This document shows, piece by piece, positions 29,186 through 37,548 of a DNA stretch of 64,000 nt. The position numbers were made by a program, and so were the translations under genes. Origin of the DNA: an uncultured Methanobrevibacter sp. (GTDB lineage: Archaea; Methanobacteriota; Methanobacteria; Methanobacteriales; Methanobacteriaceae); NCBI RefSeq assembly GCF_902784195.1, contig NZ_CACZTX010000001.1, positions 62,001 through 126,000 on the forward strand, written 5' to 3'. The notes below the pieces were generated by a model, which was given only the letters and a program-made list of their open reading frames with translations, made no database searches and had not been told where the DNA came from. How positions within the stretch are numbered: the first letter of the stretch is position 1; every line of letters starts with the position of its first letter.

Positions 29186-30190
29186 TTATCTTAAATTCTC
29201 TATTTCTCTAATAACTTCATTTGCAAGATCCATTGTCTTGTCTGTTCCACCTAAATCAGGTGTTTTCACTTTTCCCTTTTCCAAGACATTTTCACAGGCA
29301 ATCCTTACTTTTTCTGCCCAATAGTCTTCATTCAAGTATTCAAGCATCATTGAAACTGAGAGTATCATAGCTATTGGATTTGAGATATTTTCTCCTGCAA
29401 TGTCTGGTGCAGATCCATGAACCGGTTCGAATAATCCATGCTTGTCCCCAATATTTCCAGAAGGAGCAAGTCCCAATCCACCAACAAGGCCTGCTGAAGC
29501 ATCTGATAAGATATCTCCAAAGAGATTGCTTGTAACGATTACATCAAATTCCTGTGGCTTTGTCAAAAGGTACATTGCTGTTGCATCAACATAATAGTCA
29601 TTGGTCTTGATGCTTGGATAGTCCTTTGCAACTTTAAAGAAGGACTCCTTAAAGACACCATCAGTCTTTTTCAATACATTTGCCTTATGGACACAGGTTA
29701 CAGACTCTTTTTTTAGCTTAATTGCTTGCTCAAATGCAAGTCTTGAAATCCTTTCACTCGCCTTTCTGGTGATTACCCTTTGAGCTATTGCTTTCTCTTT
29801 TCCGTCATCGATTGTTTCATTTCCAGAGTATAAGCCTTCAGTGTTTTCCCTTACAATGAGAAAATCCAAGTCATCGAAAAGGCAGTTAATTCCCTTGAAT
29901 GATTTGATAGGCCTTAGATTTGCATAAGTGTCAAGCTCTTGCCTAAGTGTGATTATTGGACTTTTTTGACCAGGTGTGGAAGTGATTGCACCAAAAAGGG
30001 TTGCTTTTGCATTTCTGGCTATCTTAATGGTTTCTTCAGGGATTGTTGTTCCATTCTTGTCAAAGCATTCCCTTCCTGCTTCCGCTTCTATGAAATCGAA
30101 GTTCAAATCCAAAGATTCTAAAACAGCCACTCCAGCTTCTGTAACTTCCTTTCCTATGCCGTCTCCATCTATTCTTGCTATTTTTATCAT
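29186..30190 (-). CDS. Isopropylmalate/homoisocitrate dehydrogenase family enzyme
   Basis: A 334-residue beta-decarboxylating dehydrogenase. RIDGDGIGKEV starts the fold. RENTEGLYSG is the substrate-specificity and phosphorylation-loop motif. The Mg-binding NLFGDILSD and the FEPVHGSAPDIAG nucleotide motif follow. In methanogens this family includes LeuB (leucine) and AksF (homoisocitrate dehydrogenase of coenzyme B synthesis); the IIRENTE-type loop and general similarity make AksF attractive, but I cannot separate the two. It is the last host gene before the provirus. Confidence 0.8.
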   Translation of the reverse strand: MIKIARIDGDGIGKEVTEAGVAVLESLDLNFDFIEAEAGRECFDKNGTTIPEETIKIARNAKATLFGAITSTPGQKSPIITLRQELDTYANLRPIKSFKGINCLFDDLDFLIVRENTEGLYSGNETIDDGKEKAIAQRVITRKASERISRLAFEQAIKLKKESVTCVHKANVLKKTDGVFKESFFKVAKDYPSIKTNDYYVDATAMYLLTKPQEFDVIVTSNLFGDILSDASAGLVGGLGLAPSGNIGDKHGLFEPVHGSAPDIAGENISNPIAMILSVSMMLEYLNEDYWAEKVRIACENVLEKGKVKTPDLGGTDKTMDLANEVIREIENLR

Positions 30191-30598
30191 GATTGCATTA
30201 TCCTTAAATTTTTATTAAATTATTATTAATTTTTAAAATGATTTTTTTTATTTAATCTTTTTAAATTATTAAATTATTAAATTATTTATATATTATTTTT
30301 ATGTTCTTTTATATTATAATCTTTTTCAATTTTAATCCTTGATGTATACTTTTGTACATTGTTGTCTTTATTAAAATGATGTTCATTTGTATAATTTGAT
30401 ATTGTTCGTATAAAGTCGAAATATTTATATACTTGTAAATTATAATAATAATTAATTATTCTGGGTCTGACCTCAATATAACCCTAATTTTAGTGTCTAT
30501 TTTTGTACATTTGTCTTAAAAGTTACGAATTAAAAAAACATTTCTTTTCAAATGCTCTTAGATAATAGAGATTTCATATGGGAGGGATACATATCATC
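30191..30598. other. Host/provirus junction region, likely left attachment area
   Basis: About 400 bases without a gene. TTTTGTACATT occurs twice (30350-30360 and 30501-30511), each followed by a TTGTCTT-like stretch, and could be integrase arm or regulatory sites. TTTATATAC (30424-30432) is a TATA box for the integrase. No tRNA gene is visible, so the core attachment site cannot be placed without the far end. Confidence 0.4.
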
Positions 30599-31918
30599 AT
30601 GAAGACTTTTAGACAACAGCTATTGGAAGACCCTGAATTCCAGAACTACCTGTTGCAGAGACCGAACCTGACGGAGAGCAGCCTGCAGTCATACCTCAAT
30701 GCCGCCACCAACTTCGTGAGGTTCACAGGGGAGCCGTTCTACAAGACCGTGCATGAGCTCAGAAGCCAGCAGAACGATAGGATCGAGAACAACATCATCA
30801 TAAGGTTCAACCCGAACCAGTCAAGGATAAACATCATGCAGTTTGAGTTCATAGAATACCTCAAGGGAAGGGGCTGCACCGAGGTGAGCATAGACTCGTA
30901 TATCAGGTACATGAGGACCATACTGAGCACCTTGGGAATCATACTGCCCAAGTCTCCGAAGCTGGACGACACTCCTCAGGACTGGTATCTTCTGACAAAG
31001 GACGACATAAAGTATGTCCTCGACACGGCAAACCTTCAGTACCGAGCAATAATCAACTTCGCTGCCGTTACAGGACTGAGGGTGAGGGACATGAGGTCAT
31101 TGACCATCAGGGACTTCATGACTGCGACTGAGGAGTACCATGGCTGCACTGAGGTCGAGGACTTCCTGGATTCGGCACCTGACGGGATGATAGGGTTCTG
31201 GGAGCTTTTCCCTCAAAAGACCAGAAAGTTCAGGCTTCCCTGCAAGGTGTGCAACACCCCTGAAAGCAGCGACCTTTTGCTTTTCTCATTGAACGAGCGT
31301 GTGAAGTACTTTGAATGGAAGAATGAGAAGGACGGCACTGACCTGAAGATCACCAAGAATGACCCTCTCTTTGCAAGCCGCCAAAGGAAGTACAAGAACT
31401 TCATAGCTCCCAACAGCATAAGCTGGACCCTGTCCCAATACAGCGAGAAGCTGAGTGCCGAGAGGGAAAGGGTCTTCAAGTACAAGCTGGAGCATGGCGA
31501 GATCAGTCAGGAGACCTATGATGAAAGCGTTGCGACAATCCCCAAGTTCCATGCGCATGGGCTCAGGAAGTTCTTCATCTCAACATTGGCTAAGAACCGT
31601 GTGGATGCAAGGATAAGCGCACTTATGGAAGGGCACAAGGCTCCGCTGGTAACGGACAGCCACTACATCAACAACGATTACCTGAAGGAGACAATCAAGG
31701 AGGAGTACATGAGGTGCATTCCTGACTTGAGCTTCGAGAATGTTGAGGTCAGGTTCCTTACAAGCGAGGAAAGGAAATCCCTGCAACAGAAGATAGATGA
31801 GCTTCAGGAAGAGAACGAGAACATGAAGAAGGACATGGAGAAGTACATTGACGATGCCGTCCATGAGAAGATGAAGGACGCCTTCGAGAACTGGCTGAAC
31901 ATTCAGGACTCAAAATGA
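30599..31918 (+). CDS. Tyrosine recombinase (provirus integrase)
   Basis: Site-specific recombinase that would integrate and excise the provirus. Counting from the Met at 30599, the catalytic residues are R161 (TGLRVRDM), H320 and R323 (HGLR), H346 (EGHKAP) and nucleophile Y356 (SHYIN). An N-terminal SAM-like core-binding segment precedes them, and a coiled coil (about 385-425) follows. An upstream ATG at 30578 is in frame, but GGGAGGG lies between the two, favouring 30599. The gene is much richer in G+C than the host genes beside it, marking the provirus boundary. A hairpin terminator follows. Confidence 0.9.
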   Translation: MKTFRQQLLEDPEFQNYLLQRPNLTESSLQSYLNAATNFVRFTGEPFYKTVHELRSQQNDRIENNIIIRFNPNQSRINIMQFEFIEYLKGRGCTEVSIDSYIRYMRTILSTLGIILPKSPKLDDTPQDWYLLTKDDIKYVLDTANLQYRAIINFAAVTGLRVRDMRSLTIRDFMTATEEYHGCTEVEDFLDSAPDGMIGFWELFPQKTRKFRLPCKVCNTPESSDLLLFSLNERVKYFEWKNEKDGTDLKITKNDPLFASRQRKYKNFIAPNSISWTLSQYSEKLSAERERVFKYKLEHGEISQETYDESVATIPKFHAHGLRKFFISTLAKNRVDARISALMEGHKAPLVTDSHYINNDYLKETIKEEYMRCIPDLSFENVEVRFLTSEERKSLQQKIDELQEENENMKKDMEKYIDDAVHEKMKDAFENWLNIQDSK

Positions 31919-31931
31919 ATTTTCGATTTTG

Positions 31932-31958
31932 GAGAATAATGAAATTATTCTCTTTTTT
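31932..31958 (+). terminator. Hairpin terminator after integrase
   Basis: GAGAATAAT (31932-31940) and ATTATTCTC (31944-31952) form a perfect 9-bp stem with a 3-base loop, followed by six T. Confidence 0.75.
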
Positions 31959-32025
31959 CACTTTTTTAAAACAGAAATAATAAATCATATAAATGATTTT
32001 TAATAAAGTATAATTGGTGATAATT

Positions 32026-32199
32026 TTGAGAAAAAATAAGGTGATGATTTTATTAATTATATTTTCAATATTTATTTTTATCAGCAGTGTTTCAGCATCT
32101 GACCCACCCATGCCATATGATGATGTTGGAGGCACAATCTTAGGAATTTTAATCATGTTAGGGTTTGGATTTTTTTGTTGCATAAGTGGGAATGAATAA
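32026..32199 (+). CDS. Small membrane protein, hypothetical
   Basis: A ~57-residue protein with two hydrophobic segments, the first resembling a signal peptide (ISSVSASDPP) and the second ending in GFFCCISGNE. TTG at 32026 is preferred because GGTGAT lies 4 bases upstream. No family recognised. A+T content is host-like. The spacer to 32538 shows nothing else. Confidence 0.45.
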   Translation: MRKNKVMILLIIFSIFIFISSVSASDPPMPYDDVGGTILGILIMLGFGFFCCISGNE

Positions 32200-32538
32200 T
32201 CATCTAAATTTCTATTTTTTTACTTTTTTTAATAAAAACCACAAGCATATCTACATACATCAATTCCTTTTCACTGATTCCAACACTACTTTTAATTAAA
32301 TTAAATATCACTGTCATAATTAGGGCTACTGTTCATATAACTTACATTTTGATAAAATGTATAATACATTAAATTTGCTTCAACTTGTTTTCCTGAAACT
32401 GTGCCGAAAAACTTATAAGTGAAACTGCAATTTTTAACAATATGACATCAATATTATAACCATCTCGTCATTGCTAATGCTGAAATTCAAAAGCCTTAAA
32501 TATGGACTTCAAAAAATCCAAAATTATAAGGTGATAAC

Positions 32539-32835
32539 ATGAATACTTTAAAAATAGAATGTTCAAATGATGACTACTTTATTGCAACCTGTACTGAAAA
32601 AAGTGAAAATGAGATTATAGTTGAACTTCCTGAAGATTGGTATTGTGATTATGTCAATGCAGTCCTGTGGGAAGATGACATTTGCGAAATGTCTGAAAAT
32701 GGTGATGAGCATATTCTGCTCATTCCAAACTGTGGCGAATTGCTTCTTGAAGGAGTGAAGGAAGATGATAAGAGGAAGTACATTTTCATTCCTGTAAGAT
32801 ATGAAAATCTGGAGATTTTGATTATAAAGATTTAA
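32539..32835 (+). CDS. Hypothetical 98-residue acidic protein
   Basis: A cytoplasmic protein of unknown function, acidic in the first 80 residues (EDDICEMSENGDEH) and ending in a short hydrophobic strand. AAGGTGATAAC precedes the ATG and a TATA-like TTAAATATG lies near 32497. No family recognised; small provirus accessory gene. Confidence 0.55.
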   Translation: MNTLKIECSNDDYFIATCTEKSENEIIVELPEDWYCDYVNAVLWEDDICEMSENGDEHILLIPNCGELLLEGVKEDDKRKYIFIPVRYENLEILIIKI

Positions 32836-32894
32836 AAATAAATTAAATTTATTTTTTAGACAAATATTTATATAATCATTCAAAAATTATTATT

Positions 32895-33113
32895 ATGGAT
32901 TCTGATGATATTAAATGTTTGATTATTTTACTTGTTTTATTTTTAGGCATTCCTTTATGTCTTGCTTTTTTATCAACAGCAGAGTATGCATACACTTTTC
33001 CTTTTTATCTAGGAAGTGATACATCTACAACAGAATACTTTTTTGATATTTTTCCAGGCGTTCTTCTGTTTATGGTTGTTGGAGCTATTTGTTGTTATCT
33101 TGCTAATAATTAA
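32895..33113 (+). CDS. Small two-span membrane protein, hypothetical
   Basis: A 72-residue protein with two predicted membrane helices (about 8-27 and 50-69) joined by a short loop with aromatic residues. The ribosome site is weak; TTTATATAAT lies just upstream, so it may be leaderless. Function unknown. Confidence 0.45.
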   Translation: MDSDDIKCLIILLVLFLGIPLCLAFLSTAEYAYTFPFYLGSDTSTTEYFFDIFPGVLLFMVVGAICCYLANN

Positions 33114-33267
33114 TATTTTTTTACACTTGAAATTTTTCCTCGATTACTTTTCAAATGCTCTACTCTGAATTTTATATGTAACACTTTACCAATATTATAT
33201 CATCTCTTGGTGAGAAATTTTTAAAAAAGACAGTCGAAATTCTTTTTTTTATGAAGGGGAAATTTCA

Positions 33268-34095
33268 ATGAAAACACAAGATCTAATTAATATAATAAAT
33301 GACGAGGAATCTCCTGTATTCCTCAACAGGGAAGTCTTTGAGATGGACTATGTGCCGGACATCTACAAATACAGGGATGAGCAGCTAGCTAAAATGGCTA
33401 TGTACTGCAATTCAATACCTGACAACATAGCTCCCAAGAACCTGCAATTGTGCGGTGGCAATGCGACAGGAAAGACCACAACATTAAAGCAGTTCTTCAA
33501 GATGTTGAACGAGGCTTTTCCAAACATAGTAACAGTTTACATCAACTGTCAACTGTTCAACACAGAAAACACAGTCTACGGAAAAATATACAACAAGCTG
33601 TATGGAGTAAAGGGCTCGATAAACGGCAAGTCAAACACTATGCTCTTCGACAAGATTGTCGCAAGGCTTAAGAAGGAAAACAAGATATTGATTATAGGGT
33701 TGGACGATTTTGACAGCTTCAAGTCTCGCGACGGGCTCAACAAGATGCTCTACAACTTCCTGAGAATCCATGAGGCTGAGGAAGGGTTGCAGATTTGCAT
33801 CTTCACAGTGAGCAACAAGGCGGACTTGAAGTTGGCTGCTTCCGTTGAAACCATTTTCAACAGAGTTCCTATTGTTTTTGACCAGTACTCTCTGGAGCAG
33901 ATGTACCACATACTGGACGATAGGTGCACCTTTGGATTCTATCCAGGAGTCATTAGTGACGTTCTGGTCAGGGAAGTAGCCAACAAGTCCTACAATATAG
34001 GCAATTTAAGATATGGCATAAAACTTTTAAGTGCAGCCGGTCAGAAGGCTGAAGTCTTTGGAGACGGAAAAATTATAAGGAATTTTTTAGATTAA
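33268..34095 (+). CDS. Cdc6/Orc1-like AAA+ ATPase (short form)
   Basis: Replication-initiator-like ATPase of the provirus. The N-terminal DYVPDIYKYRDEQ is the Cdc6 box preceding the ATPase. Walker A is GGNATGKTTT, Walker B LIIGLDDFD, sensor-1 ICIFTVSNK and the sensor/arginine-finger region FNRVPIVF. VYINCQLFNTENTVY is typical of Cdc6. At 275 residues it lacks the C-terminal winged helix, so DNA recognition may come from a partner. It may act at the repeat-rich region 34.98-35.28 kb. AAGGGGAA precedes the ATG. Confidence 0.8.
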   Translation: MKTQDLINIINDEESPVFLNREVFEMDYVPDIYKYRDEQLAKMAMYCNSIPDNIAPKNLQLCGGNATGKTTTLKQFFKMLNEAFPNIVTVYINCQLFNTENTVYGKIYNKLYGVKGSINGKSNTMLFDKIVARLKKENKILIIGLDDFDSFKSRDGLNKMLYNFLRIHEAEEGLQICIFTVSNKADLKLAASVETIFNRVPIVFDQYSLEQMYHILDDRCTFGFYPGVISDVLVREVANKSYNIGNLRYGIKLLSAAGQKAEVFGDGKIIRNFLD

Positions 34096-34104
34096 AAATT
34101 CCTT
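34077..34104. terminator. Bidirectional hairpin terminator
   Basis: AAGGAATTTTT (34077-34087) pairs with AAAAATTCCTT (34094-34104), covering the converging ends of the Cdc6-like and ribbon-helix-helix genes. Confidence 0.6.
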
Positions 34105-34945
34105 ACTTTTCTTCAAGGCTTTTTAAAGTTCTTACAAGAACTGTTGAATTTATATCTGGAATGATTTCAGTTATTTCTGAAACTTTTTCAGCACCCACTG
34201 CTTTTTCTAATTCTTTGAGCAATATTTCTCTTGCTATTTCGTCCATTCTTTCATTTTGATCTTGAATATCAATGAAACCAAATTCTTGTTCCAAATATTC
34301 ACTTACAAGAGTACCTAGTGATTTGTTTTCAATAGCTCCAATCACTCCTAATTTTTTGTGAGTTGAAAGATATACTTTAACATTAATCCTTTTCATTGCT
34401 ATTGATTTTCCTTTTTCTGCTAAGTACTCATAGACTTCTTCATATTCTTCTCTAAATTTTTCTTCCATTTTGTTCCAATGATCGCTTCCTAAATGCACTG
34501 ATTGTCTACTGTCATTAATGTTTTCAAATTCTTTTTCTACATATTTTGCAATGTCCAAATCATGTATTCTGTCTTCTATAATAGAAGTAGCCATTTTGTC
34601 AATTGTTGTGTCTTCTGTAGTGGCTCTAATTTTTAATTGCTTATGAGTTTCAGGATATAGTTTTGCAGATACTTGTATTTTAGGGAAAAGGTAGTTATCC
34701 AATTTTTCCAATTCCTTTTTTTCATCAGCAGTCAAGTCTTCTTTCTTTGACAATATTCCAAATTTAATTTCTTTTCTATTGTCTTCAATCATTTCTTCAT
34801 AAAAACTTTTCTCAAATTCATCAGCAGCGCTTTTCAAATACTTATTTTCTATTTTTTCAATAAGTTGTACTTTTTTTATCAGTTTTGCGTCTTGGATTAC
34901 ATATCCTTCATATTCAATTGTTTTTTCTGTTTTATTATTAGTCAT
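34103..34945 (-). CDS. Double ribbon-helix-helix-type regulator (putative)
   Basis: A ~280-residue cytoplasmic protein rich in Lys and Glu. Two segments look like ribbon-helix-helix units: KIQVSAKLYPETHKQLKIRA (about 90-110) with a following helix TIDKMATSIIEDR, and RINVKVYLSTHKKLGVIGA (about 190-208) with SLGTLVSEYLEQEF. Two such units in one chain would make a pseudo-dimer binding palindromic DNA. Its promoter is overlaid by an array of TTACAY palindromes, suggesting autorepression. ATG at 34945 follows GGAAGGTG. Likely the provirus transcription or partition regulator. Confidence 0.5.
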   Translation of the reverse strand: MTNNKTEKTIEYEGYVIQDAKLIKKVQLIEKIENKYLKSAADEFEKSFYEEMIEDNRKEIKFGILSKKEDLTADEKKELEKLDNYLFPKIQVSAKLYPETHKQLKIRATTEDTTIDKMATSIIEDRIHDLDIAKYVEKEFENINDSRQSVHLGSDHWNKMEEKFREEYEEVYEYLAEKGKSIAMKRINVKVYLSTHKKLGVIGAIENKSLGTLVSEYLEQEFGFIDIQDQNERMDEIAREILLKELEKAVGAEKVSEITEIIPDINSTVLVRTLKSLEEK

Positions 34946-34977
34946 GTTTTTCACCTTCCAATTTAATTAATGTTGTC

Positions 34978-35043
34978 TACATTAAAAATGTAAGTTACAT
35001 TTCAATGTTCGTTACACTTATTGTGTAATTTACACTATATAAA
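34978..35043 (-). promoter_or_regulatory. Regulator promoter with overlapping palindromic operators
   Basis: TACATTAAAAATGTA (34978-34992), AATGTAAGTTACATT (34987-35001), TTACACTTATTGTGTAA (35012-35028) and GTGTAATTTACAC (35023-35035) are overlapping palindromes sharing the half-site TTACAY. On the minus strand a TATA box (ATTTATATAG) lies at 35034-35043, so transcription would start within the array. This is the layout of an autorepressed promoter. Confidence 0.6.
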
Positions 35044-35090
35044 TCTTTCGGTTTTTTAACAGTTTTTACACTTGAAATGGAACCACCCGT

Positions 35091-35110
35091 CGGGTCGGGT
35101 CGGGTCGGGT
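35091..35110 (+). repeat. Four tandem CGGGT repeats
   Basis: (CGGGT)4 preceded by ACCACCCGT, so ACCCGTCGGGT is also palindromic. It is a sharp G+C-rich island in an A+T-rich 630-base noncoding stretch beside the Cdc6-like and regulator genes, and could be an initiator-binding or origin element. Confidence 0.6.
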
Positions 35111-35236
35111 TGACTGCTTATATACAACCAAAAACATAGAATAATGTAGTTATTGTTAGTGAAATGATTTGTAAAAAATAGAAGTTTTTTATGAAACTTA
35201 TTTAAAAAAATTAGTCAAAATCAGTACTAGCTTCGC

Positions 35237-35274
35237 AGAGTAAAATGCAATATTGGCGTATTGTAAATTACTCT
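35237..35274 (+). repeat. Nested stem-loop
   Basis: AGAGTAA (35237-35243) pairs with TTACTCT (35268-35274). Inside it CAATA (35248-35252) pairs with TATTG (35259-35263), with symmetric 4-base internal loops and a 6-base end loop. It is part of the putative origin region. Confidence 0.5.
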
Positions 35275-35305
35275 CCACTAGCTGTTGCATGTAAAAAAAA
35301 AGAAA

Positions 35306-35588
35306 ACATTGGACGTGTAATCAATCTTTTTATGCAACATTTTATATATTGGACTTTCAAATATTTAAAATCTTGCTTTTTATGGCTAAACAGCAGCTAT
35401 TAAGCCGTATTGACTTGAAACTACTTTTTTTAATATATTTTCAAAACTTTCCACTTATTATCTAAAAAACTCATAAAGAGATTATTTTTAGAAAATAAGA
35501 TTAATTTAATCTCTATTTTTTATTTAAAAAGTTTTAAATACCAAGAATAACATATAACTAAATAAGGAAGATTATTTTAAGTTGGCGC
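35306..35588 (+). other. Leader-like repeat and possible tiny transcription unit
   Basis: TTGGACGTGTAATCA occurs near 35309 and again at 35614, just before the ATG at 35628. Between them are a TATA-like TTTATATATTGG (about 35341), a 27-codon reading frame without ribosome site (35382-35465) and an inverted repeat AGAGATTA/TAATCTCT (35477-35514) followed by T. A small RNA or duplicated leader is possible; no gene is certain. Confidence 0.3.
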
Positions 35589-35627
35589 TTGATAATTTTC
35601 CTTAAACTAAAATTTGGACGTGTAATC

Positions 35628-35795
35628 ATGGAAAAATTAATCGAAATTGACGGAGTTCAATACACTGAAGCCCAAATCAGAAGGGCTTTAGCCATTGAAC
35701 GAGACGTGCGCTCTCCTAATTTCGTTGATATGTTATTGGGAAAGATCAAACCTAGCGAACTTGCAAGCAGAGTTTCCGAAAGAGGTGATGCCTGA
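35628..35795 (+). CDS. Small 55-residue protein, hypothetical
   Basis: Begins MEKLIEIDGVQYTEAQIRR, with an IDG strand followed by a helix (AQIRRALAIERD), reminiscent of small DNA-binding or replication accessory proteins, but not assignable. Starts the early gene train; its stop overlaps the next start (TGATG). It is preceded by the repeated TTGGACGTGTAATCA leader. Confidence 0.55.
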   Translation: MEKLIEIDGVQYTEAQIRRALAIERDVRSPNFVDMLLGKIKPSELASRVSERGDA

Positions 35796-35950
35796 TGTGC
35801 TATGTGGGAAACACCAGGACATTGGTCTATCATACAGAGGACTGCTTCTGCAACCACTGGCTGTTGAACGAGAACAAGACCATTCTAGAGGAAAAGCCTG
35901 TAGACATGAAGCCTTGCAGCTTCTGCAAACCTCAATTCGATACTGAATAG
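35795..35950 (+). CDS. Small Cys-rich protein, putative zinc binding
   Basis: A 51-residue protein with C-x-C and H (HTEDCFCNHW) and a C-terminal CSFC pair, suggesting one zinc site. It is translationally coupled to the preceding gene through a TGATG overlap. Function unknown; one of several Cys-rich small proteins in this early block. Confidence 0.5.
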   Translation: MCYVGNTRTLVYHTEDCFCNHWLLNENKTILEEKPVDMKPCSFCKPQFDTE

Positions 35951-35959
35951 GTGTTGGAT

Positions 35960-36184
35960 ATGGTTGCAGACATGATTGAAAACACAGGGAAGAGAGCATT
36001 AGGTAGATATTCCATCTACCCTCCCTTTCCTTGCTTTGTTTTCTTGCAGGGAGAAAAGTATTCCGAATGCTGCTGCAAATTGGAGGCAAAGGAACAGCTG
36101 TTTTCACTGGTCCATCTGATCGGATACAGAAGGGAGGATGTCAAGGTCATTGACCCTAAGACCAATGAGGAGATGTTCTTATGA
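35960..36184 (+). CDS. Small protein with Cys cluster, hypothetical
   Basis: A ~74-residue protein with YSECCCKLEAKEQ in the middle and a C-terminal VKVIDPKTNEEM segment. ATG at 35960 is preferred because AGGTG lies upstream; an in-frame GTG exists at 35951. Its TGA overlaps the next ATG (ATGA). Function unknown. Confidence 0.5.
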   Translation: MVADMIENTGKRALGRYSIYPPFPCFVFLQGEKYSECCCKLEAKEQLFSLVHLIGYRREDVKVIDPKTNEEMFL

Positions 36185-36342
36185 GCCTGTTTGCAGACTT
36201 CGAGCCTGCAAGGCTGCACAAGAAGACATGGGCAGAGAAACACGATTTTGAAATACTGGTTTTCATGGGAATTGCCATAAGCATGGCATTCCTGTTCATC
36301 TTCTTTGCGCTTGCAGAGCCAACAGTTGCAGGAGTGATTTGA
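36181..36342 (+). CDS. Small single-span membrane protein
   Basis: A 53-residue protein with a soluble N-terminal half (about 1-25, with Lys/His) and a strong membrane helix (about 27-46, MGIAISMAFLFIFFALA). Translationally coupled on both sides (ATGA overlap upstream, start of the next gene 2 bases after its stop). Function unknown. Confidence 0.55.
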   Translation: MSLFADFEPARLHKKTWAEKHDFEILVFMGIAISMAFLFIFFALAEPTVAGVI

Positions 36343-36343
36343 G

Positions 36344-36796
36344 ATGACAAAGGAATTTGAAAGCTTCATGAGCAGAAACACAGGACTGCTTGTTTTCCTT
36401 AGATGGGACACGGTCGCATATCTTAAGTACCTCGAATCCCACTATGACGAAAGGAAGTACGAATGTGCATATAGGCTATTGGAGGCAATCGACAACCTGT
36501 TCGAGTTCTACCAAGTTACCTTCAGCGTGAAGACCGACAAGGACATACCTGACGAGCTCTTTGAAAAGAGCAGAATAAACCAAGGATTCCTTTCACACAT
36601 CGGAAAGGCATGTGCAAAGCAGTCAGAGCTCTACGGTCAGAGATGGAAGTCCACAAGAGGAATCAGAGATGCTTACGGACACTATTCCGCAGGTAACTTC
36701 CTTTTCGCTGACATCTACGGTTGCCTGCATAGGATAAGCGACGATTGCTACAGGATTTTGAACTTTAGCGAATATGAAATTGAGGAGAAAGCATGA
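36344..36796 (+). CDS. HEPN-like protein, hypothetical
   Basis: A 150-residue mainly helical protein. RDAYGH at R108-H113 followed by helical YSAGNFLFADIYG resembles the R-x4-6-H signature of HEPN domains, many of which are RNases in defence or toxin systems. The match is short and no HEPN subfamily can be named. Its stop overlaps the start of the next gene (ATGA), so the two are translationally coupled. Confidence 0.45.
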   Translation: MTKEFESFMSRNTGLLVFLRWDTVAYLKYLESHYDERKYECAYRLLEAIDNLFEFYQVTFSVKTDKDIPDELFEKSRINQGFLSHIGKACAKQSELYGQRWKSTRGIRDAYGHYSAGNFLFADIYGCLHRISDDCYRILNFSEYEIEEKA

Positions 36797-37548
36797 ACGA
36801 AATAGTTACCACTACCAACGAGAACAATGTGCCTGTCGACGTTGATTATGCCATCGAGGAATGGAGAGCATACCAACGCCTGACAAGAGAATTGCTGGAC
36901 GAAACAGACTACCAGACCCACAGGGGCAGGAAGTACAAGACCAAGAGTGCTTGGCAGAAGTACGCACGTGCCTTCAACATAAACACCCAAATCATCGACA
37001 AGGACATAGTCAAGAATGACAAGGGCGTTGTGATTGAAGCTGAGTACACAGTGCGTGCAACCTTGCCCAACGGACGCTTTGTTGAATCAGACGGAAGCTG
37101 CGACAGGAGAGAGTCCGGAAAAAGGGAAATGAGCAACCACAGCATAAAGGCAACCGCCAAGACCCGTGCAACCAACAGAGCCATAAGCGAGCTCATCGGT
37201 GCAGGGGACGTCAGCGCTGACGAATTGGATCCTGCATTCGACAAGGTTCAGCACAGCAAGACCAATCATGTCATTGAGGCGGAAGTTGCAGAGATAATTG
37301 AATCTCCGTATGACAAAAATGTGGGTTTTGAGACTGCCGACAAGATTGAGCCTGTAGACGAGGACCCTGTCTGCAAGAATTGGGTGAAGACCATCTGCAA
37401 GACAATCAAGGCAGAGGGAAAGCCTTGCCTTAAAGGTGTCCTCATCCAGAAGGCTAGGACCATAGGCACCATGACTGACGAGGAAAGGAACAGGCTCATC
37501 GAGTACATAAAGACACTTCCGAAGGGAGAGGTGAACCTCGATGATTAA
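36793..37548 (+). CDS. Putative single-strand annealing/DNA recombination protein
   Basis: A 251-residue protein with a conserved-looking N-terminal two thirds: KSAWQKYARAFN (about 51-62), a beta-rich VVIEAEYTVRATLPNGRFVE segment, and KATAKTRATNRAISELIGAG (about 120-139). This arrangement recalls phage and archaeal plasmid ssDNA-annealing or Erf/Rad52-like accessory proteins, but I cannot confirm a family. The ~110-residue C-terminal tail is acidic. The next gene overlaps by 8 bases and encodes a SWIM zinc finger, a plausible recombination partner. Confidence 0.4.
   Translation: MNEIVTTTNENNVPVDVDYAIEEWRAYQRLTRELLDETDYQTHRGRKYKTKSAWQKYARAFNINTQIIDKDIVKNDKGVVIEAEYTVRATLPNGRFVESDGSCDRRESGKREMSNHSIKATAKTRATNRAISELIGAGDVSADELDPAFDKVQHSKTNHVIEAEVAEIIESPYDKNVGFETADKIEPVDEDPVCKNWVKTICKTIKAEGKPCLKGVLIQKARTIGTMTDEERNRLIEYIKTLPKGEVNLDD

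Noticed and set aside
30350-30511. TTTTGTACATT pair considered as the attachment-site core
   Set aside because: Both copies lie on the same side of the integrase; a core site needs a partner at the far end, which is outside the window.
30191-30598. tRNA gene as integration target
   Set aside because: No cloverleaf-like sequence or TPsiC-arm consensus could be found in the junction region.
35091-35110. (CGGGT)4 considered as a CRISPR or telomere-like repeat
   Set aside because: Only 20 bases with 5-bp units and no spacers; better described as a short tandem repeat.
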